A DNA stretch of 64,000 nucleotides from Mytilus trossulus. Taxonomy: Eukaryota > Mollusca > Bivalvia > Mytilida > Mytilidae. Location: the NCBI RefSeq assembly GCF_036588685.1, contig NC_086376.1, positions 59,915,166 through 59,979,165 on the forward strand. The letters are read 5' to 3'. The translations under genes and the position numbers were made by a program. The notes under the pieces are model-generated. The model was not told where the DNA came from and made no database searches. It worked only from the letters and a program-made list of their open reading frames with translations. Numbering within the stretch: position 1 is the first letter of the stretch; every line of letters starts with the position of its first letter. Below are positions 12,311-23,858 of the stretch, in pieces.

Positions 12311-12504
12311 TCAAACATTCATTTAAAGTTAAGAAGTATAAAGCACAAAAGTTTCAGAGGAGAAGATTTTTAGATGTTAGCAAACTTAATGAACCAATTG
12401 TGTTAAATTGTCATATAAACGGCAATATAACTCATCGAGGGTTCAATTGACAATGTTGGTCATATTAACTTTTTTGTAGATCTTACTACCAAAAAGAAAA
12501 GATG

Positions 12505-12575
12505 CTTTTCATTCTGTTTCCGTTTCCGTTCCGTATTCCGTTTCCGACGTTTAGCAACACCCGTTTAATACAGGT
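12505..12575. repeat. TTTCCG-rich tract, copy 1
   Basis: Reiterated GTTTCCGTTTCCG ending in TAGCAACACCC. A second copy lies at 15305-15352 (CCGTTTCC reiterated, ending GCAACACCC) next to the TRIM-like pseudogene. The shared end suggests both are the edge of one repeat family. Confidence 0.5.
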
Positions 12576-12965
12576 ATCACATGCATTTCTAATTATCAAT
12601 GATTCATGAAATAACGTGAAGGTGAAATGAAACCTGCCAGACTGGCATGAAATCCTTACAGTTATCCCATACACCAAATATAGTGGCATTATTACCTATA
12701 TATTTATGTTATAGTATGAGAAACAAATAACAAACCAGAAAAACAGATATATCAGCAGACGAAACAGATATTCAAGCAATGCTTGATAGTGCACATAAAT
12801 ACTCTTGTGAGCACAGATATAACAACTATCCGACATAAAAGTACTTTTACATAGAGTGAAAGGTTCAAGTCAAAATATTCATCAGAAAGTATCAGAATTG
12901 GAAATTGAGCAATACAAACTGACAACCATGAGATACATTAAGTAGTCGTGCGAGCATCCAAAAAC

Positions 12966-13180
12966 TAATCAAATAGTTATCAAAGACTTATAATTTGATA
13001 CGTCAGAGGCCGGTTTCGTCTACATAAGTCTCGTCAGTGACGCTCAGATCAAAATAGTTGAAACAAAATAAATAAGTATAAAGTTGGAGAGCATTGAGGA
13101 TCCAAAACTAAAAAAAAAATTGTACCAAATACGGATAAGGTAGTCTATGTCTAGGATAAGAAAATCCGTAGTATTTCGAA
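12966..13180 (+). repeat. Mussel repeat with CATCAGTGACGCTCAG core, copy 1
   Basis: Contains AGTTATCAAAG, TTCGTCTACATAAG, CAGTGACGCTCAGATC and GCATTGAGGATCCAAAA in this order. A second copy with the same order interrupts another repeat at 50567-50714. Confidence 0.75.
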
Positions 13181-13394
13181 TAATTAAAACTTCTGCAAAC
13201 AGCAAATTTATAAAAAAAAAACACCAAAGTTCTGACTACTGTGCTGGTGATGACCAACATATATATACGAGAACATGTGAGTATTGCAACAAAGACTCAT
13301 GTTCATAAGAGTAAAACCCAGAGGAATGAATTTGAAATAAAAGATTTTAAAGCATAAAGTATTAGTTTAAACATATTTATTTAGAGTGGATTGG

Positions 13395-13760
13395 GAAACA
13401 AGTTTTGCAACTTATATTAATCCCTTTCCACTTTGCGAGTGCTGCCTTGTAGCGGCATTAGCCTACTCTTTTTCGAAATCTACAAGGGTGTCTTTAACGT
13501 GCAAGAGATATGGCTCTCTCTTAACACGGGCCAGCCATTTGTCGTCCCCTTCCGACGGACTATCATCGTTTCCTTAAGACCATACTCGCAAATGGTGTCA
13601 AGAGAGAGCCGAAAATTGAGTTCCTGAAATTTTCATCCCAAACGGGAATCGAACCAGGAACCTTTGTGTTAGTAGTGGCGGGGTTAAACATGTTAGCAGG
13701 ATCCCAACCCTCCCCTAACTTGGGACAGTGGTATAATATTACAACATAAGAACGAACTAT
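13395..13760 (-). mobile_element. tRNA-related SINE, minus strand
   Basis: On the minus strand a B-box-like GGTTCGATTCC (about 13645) is followed by CGTTTGGGATGAAAATTTC and a conserved body (CCATATCTCTTGCACGTT, TAATGCCGCTACAAGGC). I recall this body as the core of a bivalve SINE. Upstream it joins the GGGATCCTGCTAACATG segment of the M1 repeat. The short open frames here are accidental. Confidence 0.6.
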
Positions 13761-14473
13761 AAAAATTAGTTGAAAAGACTTAACTCATCAGATGGACACA
13801 AATACAAGTGGACGTGGCCGGGTACTTGTACATCCCAACAACAAAAAGACCCGACAAGGTACATACTGAGGGTACATATCCGAGAGTTCTCGCAGTTAGA
13901 TGACATCTAGTTTAAAGCCACTATTAACTAATAAAAAATCTTGCATCTAAAAGCATTGATTATATTATAATATTCAAGACGGTAACGCATTATGTTGGAG
14001 CATACTATATGTTGCAGCATGTTGCAGAGAATGCATGTTTGAGATACTTTTAAAATTAGCGGAAATGAACAAATGTCTTCTGTTGTCCTTTCATCATGTA
14101 TCAAGCTGGTATTGATGATTTGTTGAAAAAAAGGTGAATAATAATAATTATGATAGCTGCTAGTTTATTTTATATTTTTTGTTTTACATTCTATGGCATA
14201 TTTCTTCTGGCCCTCATTCTGTTTATATATTGAATCCATATTCAAATTTTGTTCTCAACCATACTTTATGTCTTTCCATTTTTAATAAGATGTAACGGTT
14301 TTTGAAGGGGTACATATTTAGTTGATATCTTCTTAGTTGATACAATTATAATGAAATGTTCATTCAATGTTTTTTGCTCTGTCATGGTCGTTTGCTGCCG
14401 GTTCTAAGACCTGATTTAGTCTTTAATGGTGTACTTTGAAAGAGTTCTCTTTTTTTATCTGACCCGTCCCTGT
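13761..14473. other. No gene recognised
   Basis: The beginning (to about 13960) reads as the continuation of the repeat above, with CATCAGATGGACACAAATAC. The rest is AT-rich DNA without motifs. Confidence 0.4.
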
Positions 14474-14740
14474 TACGTGAGCTTTTCTCGTCACTTGGCG
14501 TTCGTCGTCCGATTTCGTTCTTGTTAACTTTAATAAAATTTCTCAGTCTCTGAAACTACTGGGCCAATTGTTATTGAACATGTGTCTAAAAGAGAGTCGC
14601 CTCATAGTATTGGTTACAATTTGCAATAATTATCATTGGTGTATTTAGTTTAAAAACTGTGTTGGCCATGGATAACCATGAAAGTCAACCAAGTTAGCCG
14701 ACATGGCTTAAATTAAAACATAGGGATGAAATGCAAGTGT
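14474..14740 (+). repeat. Diverged R1 copy
   Basis: GAGCTTTTCTCGTCACTTGG and CTCTGAAACTACTGGGCCAA match the start of the R1 unit at 10731-10810. It then decays quickly and is interrupted at about 14578-14630. Confidence 0.65.
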
Positions 14741-15513
14741 TGTCCATTAAAAAACGTTATGAATAACGAAAACTTGATGTGAAAAACATGTCTAATCTAA
14801 CATCGGACTCGGACGTCTTTTAAAATGAGGTTTACTACATGTGTATTGCTTCATATGTGTTTCTTAATTCTACATTGGCTAGAGGTATATGGGGGAGGTT
14901 GGAATCTCACAAAACATTTTTAACCCCGCCGCATTTTTGCGCCTGTCCCGAGACTGGCCCTTTTAAGTCCTGTATACATTTTTTAAATTTAATCTCATTT
15001 ATATGTTTTGGAGTTTAGTATGACGCTAATGTTTACTGAACTAGTACACAATTTTATTTAGCGGCCAACTGATACGTCTGGGTGCGGGATTTGCTCGCAG
15101 CGTTGAAGTCCATTCACGTCAAAACGGTCAAATGACATCTTATAGGAGTTTTAGACCTTATAAGTAGAATTTTCTCACTTGTTCGCCTGTAATATTTAAA
15201 TATATGATAAATAGATAGAAACTTTTAATAGCAAAATTTACCAGCAAGACAAGATCTATTGATTTTTAAAGTTCTTTATTTCCCACCTTTAATTCCGTCT
15301 ATATAAAAATTTCTTTCCGTTTCCGTTTTCCGTTTCCCGTTTCGCAACACCCTTTGTACTATGGATCGATTCAGAAGGCATATTGCAGAAGTTATCTAAT
15401 CGGAATACGATATATCATACAACCCGAATAATTCAGTCGTTATATTCCGCTGATCTACGAAGGCTTCATTAGTGGGAGAAAATCGGACACGGAAAGGGCT
15501 TGAATTATTCGAA
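14741..15513. other. No gene; repeat fragments
   Basis: 14890-14960 is a worn piece of the M1 repeat (TTAACCCCGCC, then GCCTGTCCCGAG). 15305-15352 is the second TTTCCG tract. Otherwise featureless. Confidence 0.45.
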
Positions 15514-16850
15514 TTATATATCATAGAGCACAATCTGTCCGTTCAAACAGCCAACGGTTAATAAATTCGTAATTACGTTGAAATGAAGCCCCCATGGTTT
15601 CTTCGCATCACTAATTTGCAAATGTCGACAACGTTGTCCATCTGGAGAAAGCAATGCAATGGAGTTTTTATTATATTTTGCAACATATACTATGCCGTTA
15701 TTATCAACAGTGATACCACGTGCCACGCCCTCGTGTTTCTGAAAAATGTGTTGCCATAACGTTTCGCCTGTCATTGTATAACACCTGACAAAACAATCGG
15801 ACGTTGTTTGGTAAATTTTGTCTTCGTGTATTGTTAGATATGACCAATTTTTCAGATCTCTTTCTTTAACTAGATCAGTCACGGATTTGCCCGTTTGATA
15901 ACTGTTTCATTTGAATTCCCATTTTAGTAGTATTACAGAACAATTTTCCGTTATAGTACTGTATTCCATAACAAGCTCCGGGAATACTAATAACTCTTTC
16001 GGTCACCTTAGTATCAAGGTTAATAATTTCTATTGCGTTATGTGTAGATGCAGCGACTGTAATGTCATCAACAAAGGTGATATCGTCATACCTAAATAAA
16101 CCCTTTTTAATCAAATCATAGGTTCCGCAAGAGTTCATGATACCAAGTCTTTGGGAAGTGTCAGACAACACGATGAATCCACTTGGTGATACCGTAAAGC
16201 CTCGAAAGCTAAATTCTTCTGTGAAGGGAAAAGGTAATTTCGATTTAAGAGAAATGCTAATAGTTTCTATTGACTTCAGGGGATGCGGTATAGCAGATAC
16301 GATCTGAGCTTGTTTCTTCTTGTTAGATTTGTAAACGATTGCTGTTTGTGATGTCTCTATGGACACTGATCCAAAGGCTGAAATGGTAGTCAATATATAT
16401 GATATCTTTTCACTTATGTCGCATTTTAGTTTATTTTGGTAGAGACTACCGTCTTGAAACAACAACTCCAAATATTTTATTTCTGTTTCTACTTCCGTCT
16501 CAAGCGATTTACTGCCAAGAAATATCTGGAGGTCAGAAGCATGTTCTTTTAACGCTGACATGTTGGTTTGTAAGATTTCTATGCTCTTTCTTTTATTTGT
16601 AAGTTAAAAGAAATAAAGTAAGTAATGAATCGAGATGGGAAATAAATTTTTGACGTATTTGTATTATTTCAGTGTGAAACATTGTTCTTTGTTTTTCAAT
16701 GGCAGTCAAATTTTGTTCTCTATCCTTCATTATGCTGTCGATGTTAGACATCATATCCTTTAGACTTTGTTCAATGTTTTCTAACAAAGCTGATGCTTTT
16801 AAATGCTTTTCAAAATATAAAGGGTGTCAGATTTTGCATCTCAAGGGGTA
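15514..16850 (-). pseudogene. TRIM/NHL-like protein, 5'-truncated and frameshifted
   Basis: Minus-strand fragments line up as the C-terminal two-thirds of a TRIM-family protein of the large bivalve expansion. 16788-16850 resembles the end of a B-box with linker (MQNLTP, then a frame change). 16593-16787 is coiled coil (LENIEQSLKDMMSNIDSIMK). 15875-16561 is coiled coil plus beta-propeller (GFTVSPSGFIVLSD). 15514-15882 completes the propeller (HEGVARGITVDNNGIVYVAK, LLSPDGQ) and ends at a stop. The frame breaks at about 16815, at about 16605 (with loss of an expected stretch of coiled coil) and at about 15880, where one extra A in CAAATCC would explain the shift. No RING finger is present. The breaks make a functional product unlikely, though assembly errors could account for one of them. 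Intact relatives act as ubiquitin ligases or sensors, and this copy probably does neither. Confidence 0.75.
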
Positions 16851-17070
16851 GAGGCTTTCAATAAGAAAACGAATAGATTTGTATATGAATCATGTAAATC
16901 GGTCTTTTCCTGATTCAAACACATCTACTATATGACGATAATATATTAAAAACTAAAAGCATTTCATTTTGTCTGGTTTTTTTTAGTCATATAAGACATT
17001 TGCTTTTGACTTCATAAATAGTAAAAAATAACCCAAAATATATTTTTTTACCGCTGGAAAATTTCATTTT

Positions 17071-17522
17071 CTTTTTAGTTACTATCATGGTCAGAAAAAA
17101 ACACGACTGTGGTTCAATGCACCGAAACATGGAGGGAAATCACAGAGCAGATCTCTATATAAGATTTTGCCGAAGCCACTAACAATCACACTCCATCAAA
17201 GTTCATCATCAGGCTCCTCCCGAAAGCGCTCGTGCAAACCGCAAAAAGTACTCACTCAAAAAGAATTCGGTAAATCTCGTAATGAAACACTCACCGAATC
17301 TTTCGCATCAAATGACAATACAGCTTCAGGGAAACACGAAGACAACGACACTACTATTCTAACTATGTCAAAACAGCGATTCAAAATCTTGAAAAAAATA
17401 ATTTGGCTTCTGATTTCCTAACTTTTATCCAAATGGTAAATTTAATAGGTGGACCAAAAAGTATTAAACATATTACAGAAAGCTTATGTGAGCGCAGAAT
17501 GGCCGACCCAAAGACGCAGAAA
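17071..17522 (+). pseudogene. Unrecognised Ser/Lys-rich coding fragment with a frameshift
   Basis: After an acceptor-like TTTTTAG (ending 17078), an open frame runs from 17080 to 17421. It encodes KTRLWFNAPKHGGKSQSR, then a serine-rich stretch with SSSSGSSRKRSCK. Around 17370-17395 the reading seems to shift to another frame. That frame gives YVKTAIQNLEKNNLASDF and IGGPKSIKHITESL, and stops at 17520-17522. The composition looks protein-like on both sides of the shift. I do not recognise the family. It could be a decayed mobile-element protein or an exon of an unknown gene. Confidence 0.3.
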
Positions 17523-18145
17523 TAAGTTTTGTAGTTCCAAGTCAAAAGATACTATTACACTTCATCGCCATGGACCTTGATACTTAGTATCCCAACATTG
17601 TTATAGTAAATTTTAATTTCTACACTGTCATACCACAACAAATATTGTATTGGTACATGTATCACTTATATTTGTATCCATATAACAAACAAAAAATGAA
17701 AAGGAAGATTTTTGCATTACCTTTTGAATACTATGACTTATTCGATATTTAGACATATTAAGACTAATAAAGTAGATTTTGATAATATTGGCTTGACATG
17801 CTTGAAATTCTATCAGATTACTTTTGGAGCAGTTATGAGTCTTTGAAGCATGCTCACAAAGGTTCTTTTGGTGAAATCATTTTCATATTGGTCATTTTTT
17901 TGTTGCTTCGACCAGCTTTGGAGGAGATATAATCAAAGTATCGATATAAATCAGCACAGAAGTTTATATTTCCCAGATCATCTATCCCCAAGCATCATGT
18001 CCGGCATTGTCATTACTAAAAACCTATAGATGTATTCTAATCTGAGGAACAATTCGACATTTTAACAAAAAAATTAACTAATGATAAAGACGATCCACCA
18101 TAAACTAATATAAATAGAACCATACTTATAGTAAGCAAATACATA
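17523..18145. other. No gene recognised
   Basis: AT-rich DNA with no repeat or reading frame that I can support. Confidence 0.4.
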
Positions 18146-18149
18146 TAAA

Positions 18150-18400
18150 AAAAGAGGTGACAAGAGACCAAGTCGACACAGAAATTACATGTAACAACTA
18201 CAGGTCACAGTACGGCCATAACCAATGAGCAAAGCCAATACCGCATAATCAGCTATGAAAGGCCCCGAAATGACAATGTAAAACAATTCAGACGAGAGAA
18301 CTAATGGCCTTATTTTTATTAAAAAAATAAACATAAAACTTATATGTAACACATAAACAAACGACAACCACTGAACTACAGGCTCCTTATATCATGTTCT
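18150..18400 (-). repeat. M1 mussel repeat, minus copy
   Basis: GCATAATCAGCTATGAAAGG, AAACGACAACCACTGAACTA and CAGGCTCCTTA are the reverse complement of the M1 element seen at 19405-19740. Confidence 0.75.
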
Positions 18401-18734
18401 CAAAACTAGATATCATCTCCCATTTAGAAAAAAAAACACTTGAAGAAAAAAGAACCATGTTGCTCTTCTAGCTACAAAATGTATCCAAAATCAAAGATGT
18501 AGAACATATTCTATCATAATCATTTGGTAACTAATATAATTACTGTCTCTTCCATGCCTGCCTTAAACATAATTTTTTTTTTTAATAAATAACACTCATA
18601 ATGCTCAGATTGGTTGTCATCGTGCAACACAGTTAATAACACCATATAGGAAAAACATAGAACATCATAAGACACTGTCAAACATCCAAACATACTATCC
18701 ACACTCATCTGTGTCCACACTTGTAACCATATAA

Positions 18735-18985
18735 AAGTATCATACTTTACATTAATTTAAAGAAAATCAACAAAACTAACCAAAAAAAGACTCATATTTT
18801 ACAGAGTTATCTCCCCTTTCAATGTTAATTTCATAGGAAATTAAAAATGCTGATTTTGAGTTTTCCTAAAGTTAGATTTTATGGGACTTTTTTCTGTGTA
18901 TATTAGGTCTTAATGCTATAGATTAGAACTAAAACATTTTCTGTTGCAATTAGTTTGAGGTTAAAACTTAGTTTGACTGGAATAA
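18735..18985 (+). repeat. Interspersed repeat R5, plus copy
   Basis: Runs from TATCATACTTTACA through GAGTTATCTCCCCTTTCAAT and TTTTATGGGACTTTTTTCTG to GCAATTAGTTTGAGGTTAAA. A reverse copy lies at 52600-52860 and a partial plus copy at 53320-53430. Confidence 0.75.
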
Positions 18986-19404
18986 GGGTCCAAAAAGGGC
19001 TAAAATAAAAATATATTTAGTTTCCAGATAATAACTTGTGTTTTTAGTGTATGGATCTCTCTGAAATTGTACTACAAGGTTCATACTTCAAAGGAAAGGC
19101 AGGGATCGAGTGTGGTGTAATTGCTACAATGGGTGATTCAAAAAGTTCTTGAGGGTTACAATTTTTTGAAGGGGTTCAATTTTTTGTTCAATACAGTTTC
19201 AAGAAGAAATCTTTAATTGCACAGTATTGCGCAATATATTTGTAAGATCTTGTTTTTTTTGTGTGTCAGAAACCTATTTTATGTTTACCAAAAATTTGAA
19301 CGCAATCAAAATTCAGACAGTATCAAACTTGAATATTGTGTCCAAATTTGGACCAACTATTCAGGTTTCAACATCTGTGGTCGTATCAGGCTGTGCTCAG
19401 GGAA

Positions 19405-19740
19405 GTATTTATTATAGTTCGTTCTTATGTTGTACAGTTACACCATTGTCCAAGGTAAGGGAGGGATTTGATCCCCCTAACATGTTTATTTACCCTGCCA
19501 CATTCTGTATTGTTTTGTGTGTCTGTCCCAAGTTAGCAGCCTGTAATTCAGTGGTTGTCGTTGATGTGTTACATATTTGTTTTCCTTCATTTTTTTGTAA
19601 ATAGATTAGGCTGTTAACTTAATTTTCTCTTCTGAATTGTTTTACATTTGTCATTCTGGGGCCTTTTATAGCTGTCTATGCGGTATGGGCTTTGCTCATT
19701 ATTGAAGGCCGTATGGTGACCTATAGCCCAACTTGGCAAG
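19405..19740 (+). repeat. M1 mussel repeat, longest plus copy
   Basis: Contains in order GTTCGTTCTTATGTTGTAC, CCCTAACATGTTTA, GTCTGTCCCAAGTTAG, GGCCTTTTATAGCTG and GGCTTTGCTCATTATTGAAG. I recall it as one of the most frequent mussel repeats. Other plus pieces are at 20285-20400, 20425-20565, 28550-28690, 29720-29860, 37180-37300 and 48309-48353. Minus pieces are at 18150-18400, 53620-53880 and about 63345-63400. Confidence 0.8.
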
Positions 19741-20284
19741 TTAAAGTGGACAGCAGTTTATTAGCATTCACAGTTTACAAATTCAAGGCAATGATTAATT
19801 TTCATATAGGCATTCAAAAAGCATTCCATAGCTGTTTTTCTTGCAGTTTATTTAGCCTTCACAGTTATTTAGCAGTTATATTGTTAACAAAAGATTTAAA
19901 TGAGATATTCAAAAACTGAGAGCTGCTACTCTCACAAACATTGCTATACTTTTCAGAAGCACATAGGGATGGATGAACACATGCATCTTCCCTCACTAAA
20001 TACCGCTCTTTATAGCATGGGTATTAAGTATATTTTAACAAAATGCATTTGACTAGCAGGTTGAACAAGGCATGTTCTTAAACCCTGACTGCCATTTACA
20101 ATTGCCAAATAAACAGCTCACTAGATGTACTAAAATGAATCTTAATTATCAATTTAATCAAACAGAAAACAAAACAATAAACTAGCGGAAAAGATGGTAT
20201 ACATATACGCACGCATATCTGGTATATTAAATTATAAGCCTGGTACCTTTGATAACTATATATATAACCTTAACTTCTTACCCT

Positions 20285-20565
20285 GAAATTTATAGGCTGA
20301 CTATGCGTTACGGGCTTTGCTCTTTGTTGAAGGCCGTACTGTGACCTATAGTTCTTAATTTCTTATGGAGAGTTGTCTCATTGGCAATCGTACATCTTTT
20401 TTACATTAACAAAACCAATGTTTGAATTGTTTTACATTTGTCATTTCATAACCTTTTATAGCTGACTATATCTCATTGTTGAAGGCTGTACTGTTGTTTA
20501 TTTCAGTGTCATTTGGTCTCTTGTGGAGAGTTGAGTCTAAATGACAATCATACCACATCTTATTT
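20285..20565 (+). repeat. Two abutting partial M1 copies
   Basis: The first ends GAGTTGTCTCATTGGCAATC and the second restarts at GAATTGTTTTACATTTGTC. The second ends in the same GAGAGTTGAGTCTAAATGAC position, so they are a head-to-tail pair. Confidence 0.65.
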
Positions 20566-21880
20566 TATCAATAACTCAGACGGCTTGAATGACATAGGAT
20601 CTTAAATTAGTTTTCTTTCCACAAAATACATTTTAACTTTAACTCCTTAAAGAAAAACACAACACAGACTTATGTTTGTTGACTAGCTCAAGTACAGCAT
20701 ATTGTGAGCTGCCATTTAATAAGACAAATTATCAATATAAACATACATTGTACAATATGAATTCAATAACTTGTACCAATCTCATGTCAACCTTTTGCAT
20801 TTAATTAACTACATGAATACCCTATATGCTCATATCTATTATAAGGCATAAATGAATACAATATATATAGTGTTGCCGAAAGCCAAGCAAGCATAGTCAT
20901 TAGTGGACAACGGAATTTATTAAATAATTAAATACATGTGTCTTAATATAAATATATATCTATATAAACATATTAAAAAAGCAAGAACCACAATTACTCC
21001 CTAATAACAAAAACCTTGAAATATAATATTAGGTACAACTTAGCTAGAAAAAGTAAACCTTGTACGAACAAGAGATATAACATGGTTGACATGAATGTAA
21101 ACTGAATAACTGAACAAATGAATAACTCGATCATCAACAACCTCGCCGGCCAGGAACAACCAAACAAACCAAATAATTGGAAACTGGAAACCTGGGTCCG
21201 ACCCAAGGGTCTGGAAACAGTCATATATGCTGTGACCCTTATAATGCGACAAGTTGTCTCACGAGACATACTCGGACGTGTATTGTTTTAAAAAATATAT
21301 AAATGCATGTATCAAAGTATATTTATAATATGAATGGAACTTGAATGTTGCTCTGTCTGCAGTGGGCTAGAAAGTGATAATCTCATGGAAAAAATTTCCG
21401 CTATAATGTTAGTCACATGTCTTACACCTACTGACATGAACTTATAAAAATACTAAGCTAGTACTAAGCTAGTATCCTATATACAATAATGTTCTGTGGC
21501 TGACCAGGAAAACTTATTTTAGGAAACCTGTGTCCTTTTGTCAATGCCAGTGACCTCACTAGGTAAATGAAAAAAGAAAACATAATTGTGTTTGTAAATA
21601 TGTAAGTTAAAAAGAAATCTTGTCATTAGGACTACAGCTATAAAATATTTGGTACAAGAGACGAAATACGATTATGTTTGTATATATAATAATAGCCATT
21701 CCACTTACATAAGATTATTTAAATATAAAAATACAAAATTATGCAAATCTTTGTTCTTTAAACACCCCAAAAAATACAATGTTCAAAGTTCAAACTAAAA
21801 CTAAAATACATAAGGATGTCACTTTACAACCCAAATATTTTGGTTCTAAAATTCCTATGCCTACGTGTACACAATTCCTG
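20566..21880. other. No gene recognised
   Basis: AT-rich DNA. A short exon-like stretch, CTTATTTTAG then 40 bases then GTAAAT, lies at about 21525-21565 (+), but there is nothing to connect it to. Confidence 0.4.
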
Positions 21881-22012
21881 TTATACTTATATGCCTAGGA
21901 AATTATTATACATACAATATACATGAATACAACTCATAAGCACAAACATATACACATAAAGCACAAAATTCCTAGGTGTACATGTATTACACATGCTCAA
22001 TTGCTGTTGTAC

Positions 22013-22268
22013 CATACCTGGCAACTGTCACTATTTGCGGGGAATTTCCCCCATGGAGGCTCCCAAATTGAAATTTTGAAAGAGCAATTTTGTCCACAAT
22101 TTAAACAAAACAATTTATTTTACAATTACTTTTAGCTAATAAAGGTATGAAGTAGACAAAAAACAACATTAAAATGTATTTGCAGGCCACCTTGAAGGTT
22201 TTTTAGGACTATGACAGCCAACTTGCATGCAAAACCTGCATGGCCATTTTGAAAAGTTGGCACGTATG
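22013..22268 (+). mobile_element. hAT-type MITE with TTGTAC target duplication
   Basis: A 256-bp element starts CATACCTGGCAACT and ends AGTTGGCACGTATG, with TTGTAC directly on both sides (22007-22012 and 22269-22274). A second copy is at about 40018-40285. The ends resemble those of the hAT element at 38114-38922 (CATACCTGTCAAC). It sits between two copies of a segment of about 80 bp (21882-21960 and 22270-22350, ATATACATGAATACAACTCA). Confidence 0.75.
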
Positions 22269-22350
22269 TTGTACTTTTATGCCTAGGGAATTATTATAAA
22301 AACAATATACATGAATACAACTCATTAGCATAAAAATATACACCTAAAGA

Positions 22351-23207
22351 AAATCATTATAATGATAATTGATGAAATAATTGTTAACTGTGTTTAAAAT
22401 GAAATAAAATCAATGTAGTGGAAAAATGTTGGAAACCCGTTCTGAAACTATTTGCTTGGAAGACCTGTCTCAGGAGGTATACTTTGGACAGTATAAAAAA
22501 AGAGAACTATTATTAAAAATAAATGGGGTCAATGTCTCCATAGGGACACAGAAGATGCCACCGCCAGCATATAACGTTATAAAGGGACATAACTCAAGAA
22601 CTGTAAAAGCGAAGCTGCCAAATTTTGAACTTTAAAACTGAGTTTAGTGGTAATAAGCAATATGTATATATATTTCATTAAATTTAGTTGAGACAAACTT
22701 AAATTAAGAGAACAGAAAGGAAAACATTCAGGAACTGTTCCATATGTAAAGGGGCATAGTCCTAGAATGGTAATCAAAGTGCTGGGAAGCACAGTGAATG
22801 GTAAAGATTGTTTTAATTTACCCATCTTTTTTGGGGACGGTTTTGCATTTACAAAAATTGTAGACAGACAAACAAAGTGAAAACTGTAGGGCTCCCACAT
22901 TAAAAAAAAACATCATTTTTGGATGCATATTTATCTAATTTAAAATATATCACTGGTGATTTCTTCAAACTAGCACAAATAATCTTTATACATGATTTTA
23001 TTTTAAAAACACATTATTATTGGCTGTATATTTATCTTATTTAGAACAATTCCATTGGTGATTTCTACAAATTGGCACAAATAATCTAACATATTCAACT
23101 TCAAGCTAATTCATTTTCATGTTAAATCAGTAAAAAAAAAAAAATATCTTGATATGTAACTATTTTACATGGCTAAAAGTAACACTTGACATTAGCAGTG
23201 TTATTAC
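22351..23207. other. No gene recognised
   Basis: Contains two similar phrases of a decayed repeat (AAAGGGACATAACTCAAGAA at 22583 and AAAGGGGCATAGTCCTAGAA at 22749). Open frames here do not look like protein. Confidence 0.35.
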
Positions 23208-23282
23208 CTCCCCTGTTAATGTATCATAAGCCTTTGATAGCAAACTTATATCAGCCTCTCTATAGATCTTGAGGAACCTTAG
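23208..23282 (-). CDS. Isolated coding-exon candidate, 75 nt
   Basis: On the minus strand a good acceptor (TTTTTTACAG) and donor (GAG then GTAATA) border 75 bases. Only one phase is open, and it gives 25 codons including FLKIYREADISLLSKAYD. The peptide has the look of a helical domain and the exon is symmetric in phase. I do not recognise the protein, and I found no neighbouring exon with a matching look. It may belong to a minus-strand gene extending either way. Confidence 0.45.
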
Positions 23283-23438
23283 CTGTAAAAAAGTAAGTTA
23301 AGTTACATTTAAAGGTGCATAATCTAAAATTTATAAAATATTTTACCCTTATAACAATACTTGAGCCTCACAATGTCAACAAGGGGAGTAATTATAAATA
23401 GAAAATGAGAGTTGGTATGAAAGTAAACTTTAAAAAGA

Positions 23439-23858
23439 ATGTTAAATAAAATAGGTTGAATAATTTTGAATCAAATTTTGCAGAGGTACTGCTTCCAATT
23501 GGCTTCCCTCAGAGTTACATACTTCTAATTGGGACCTCTCTGTCAGGGGTACTGCTTCTAACTAGCTTTTGCAGACAGAGGTATATATGTACTGCTTCCA
23601 ATCAGCTTCGCAACAAGACAGAGAGTGTGCTCCCAATTAGCTTCACTAAGAGGTACGTGCTTCCAATTGGCTTCGCTCAGACAACCATACTACTTCCAGT
23701 GTTGTAATGGTACGGATTTGCAAGTCTATACTACTTCTATTGTTGAAATGGTACATAATTGTAATTAATTGTCGTCCAAATTTGCAAAAACATATCTTAT
23801 ATAACATTCTTAATTTAGTTTACTGTCATAACTACTTTCACTCACTATATGTAATTTC
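23439..23858 (+). repeat. 420-bp dispersed duplication, copy 1
   Basis: Nearly identical to 25497-25915. Inside are about seven short units on the theme TACTGCTTCCAATTGGCTTC. Because of them the open frame (23456-23707) encodes a repeating LLPIGFPQSY / LPISFTKRY pattern. The frame is open in both copies, but that follows from their similarity, and a protein is doubtful. Confidence 0.8.

Noticed and set aside
13386..13627. Open frames of about 63 codons
   Set aside because: They fall within a minus-strand SINE body that recurs in mussel DNA.
21040..21269. Open frames of 70-91 codons on the minus strand
   Set aside because: They overlap in two frames with hydrophobic AT-rich composition and no motif or splice context.
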